64,000 nucleotides of DNA, from contig WQVF01000002.1 in NCBI GenBank assembly GCA_009781725.1, positions 59,218-123,217 of the forward strand. The letters are read 5' to 3'. Below, in pieces: positions 63,623-64,000 of the stretch. Position numbers and translations under genes: made by a program. How positions within the stretch are numbered: the stretch's first letter is position 1; each line of letters opens with the position of its first letter. A model generated the notes under the pieces. It saw only the letters and a list, made by a program, of their open reading frames with translations. It searched no databases and was not told the DNA's origin. Origin of the DNA: Defluviitaleaceae bacterium. Lineage in GTDB: Bacteria; Bacillota; Clostridia; Lachnospirales; WQUN01.

Positions 63623-63668
63623 AGCTACTGACCGGGATTAAACCGGTGACCTCGTTCTTACCAAGGAT
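63623..63668 (-). pseudogene. 3' half of a tRNA-Thr (GGT); possible attachment-site remnant
   Basis: On the minus strand the sequence reads CCTTGGTAAG (anticodon loop with GGT), a variable loop GAGGTCA, a T arm CCGGTTTAATCCCGG and the acceptor end TCAGTAGCT. The D arm and 5' acceptor strand are absent: upstream sequence (63669 onward) does not pair. Integrating elements commonly leave just such a 3' tRNA fragment at one border. Confidence 0.6.
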
Positions 63669-64000
63669 ATGCCACATGGTTTCGAAGGGCTATAAAGCCT
63701 TTATTTATGGGGTTTCAGCGTCTGCATTAATATGGCACTGTAGCAATTTGTAGCAATTTTGAATTTTTATGACACCATGCACGGAACTATGTCTGTATTG
63801 CACCGGCAAATAGCCAAATAATAAACGAAAAATATTTGACCACGAATATCATGCGTGATAAACTGCGGTTGTATCAAACCAACGCAACTTGCGTATGCTA
63901 TTTACAGGTGGGCTAACACCTTTATCAATCCGAAATTCATGCCGAACTTCGTGTGTCGGTGGGTTGGCGGGCAACGATAAAACCCGAAAGGCATGTCAGA
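63669..64000. other. Window end without recognisable gene
   Basis: No convincing coding frame. A tandem GTAGCAATTT lies at about 63740-63758. A segment from about 63880 (ACGCAACTTGCGTATGC, then AGGTGGGCTAACACCT) is rich in short inverted repeats and may be the leader of a gene beyond the window. Confidence 0.4.

Noticed and set aside
63623..63700. Complete tRNA gene
   Set aside because: Only the anticodon loop, T arm and 3' acceptor strand are present; no D arm or 5' strand pairs with it, and the anticodon stem is mismatched.

Overview
The window looks like a chromosomal segment of an anaerobic, low-to-moderate GC Gram-positive bacterium (Bacillota, probably Clostridia). The grounds are strong AGGAGG-type ribosome binding sites, TTGACA/TATAAT promoters, many lipoprotein signal peptides, small Clostridia-type protein families, an OpuC-type osmolyte transporter, oligoendopeptidase F, an M42 aminopeptidase and tyrosine phenol-lyase. 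No species can be named from sequence alone. Most of the window is an ordinary mix of housekeeping and transport genes. It is peppered with short palindromic repeats that sit mainly at gene ends, and both window edges carry gene debris.

Layout. 1-1.1 kb: a badly frameshifted DNA cytosine methyltransferase. 1.1-3.8 kb (minus): homocysteine methyltransferase, a LemA-like protein, mannonate dehydratase (uxuA) and an FtsB/DivIC protein. 4.0-7.0 kb (minus): a four-gene OpuC-type ABC importer. 7.1-12 kb (minus): a flavin reductase, tyrosine phenol-lyase with a co-transcribed XRE/TPR regulator, a lipoprotein and an MFS transporter. 12.2-18.8 kb: divergent ileS (long type 2 form) and dnaE. 18.9-23.8 kb (minus): a SatD-DUF3307 pair under a repeated palindromic operator, an orphan sensor kinase and a UvrC N-terminal-half protein. 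23.8-27.5 kb (plus): an O-antigen-ligase-like protein behind a possible leader peptide, a DUF1667 protein and an M42 peptidase. 27.6-36 kb: a DUF2207 protein, an M23 protein, a heterodimeric ABC exporter and a GntR-ABC operon. 36-43 kb: recG, and a three-gene ABC system with a CARDB-repeat surface protein. 43-46.8 kb: a PIG-V-like mannosyltransferase, an aldo/keto reductase and a polyprenol-phosphate glycosyltransferase. 47-51.7 kb: a Phd/PIN pair with a degenerate toxin, a CofE-like ligase, an alkyltransferase-like protein, a DUF4091 protein, a free-standing ~335-nt noncoding RNA and a small AbrB protein. 51.9-59.9 kb: a MacB-like ATPase and giant permease, pepF, and a MATE transporter. 59.9-64 kb: a lipoprotein, a MerR-ABC operon, fused gene remnants and the 3' half of a tRNA-Thr.

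Functional links. The PIG-V-like enzyme needs a polyprenol-phosphate sugar donor, and the GT2 enzyme 1.4 kb away is of the type that makes one. Three ABC systems lie next to their own regulators (GntR, MerR) or under palindromic operators. The most interesting unexplained item is the transcript at about 50989-51322. It has a textbook promoter, several supported hairpins and a strong terminator, and matches no RNA family I recognise.
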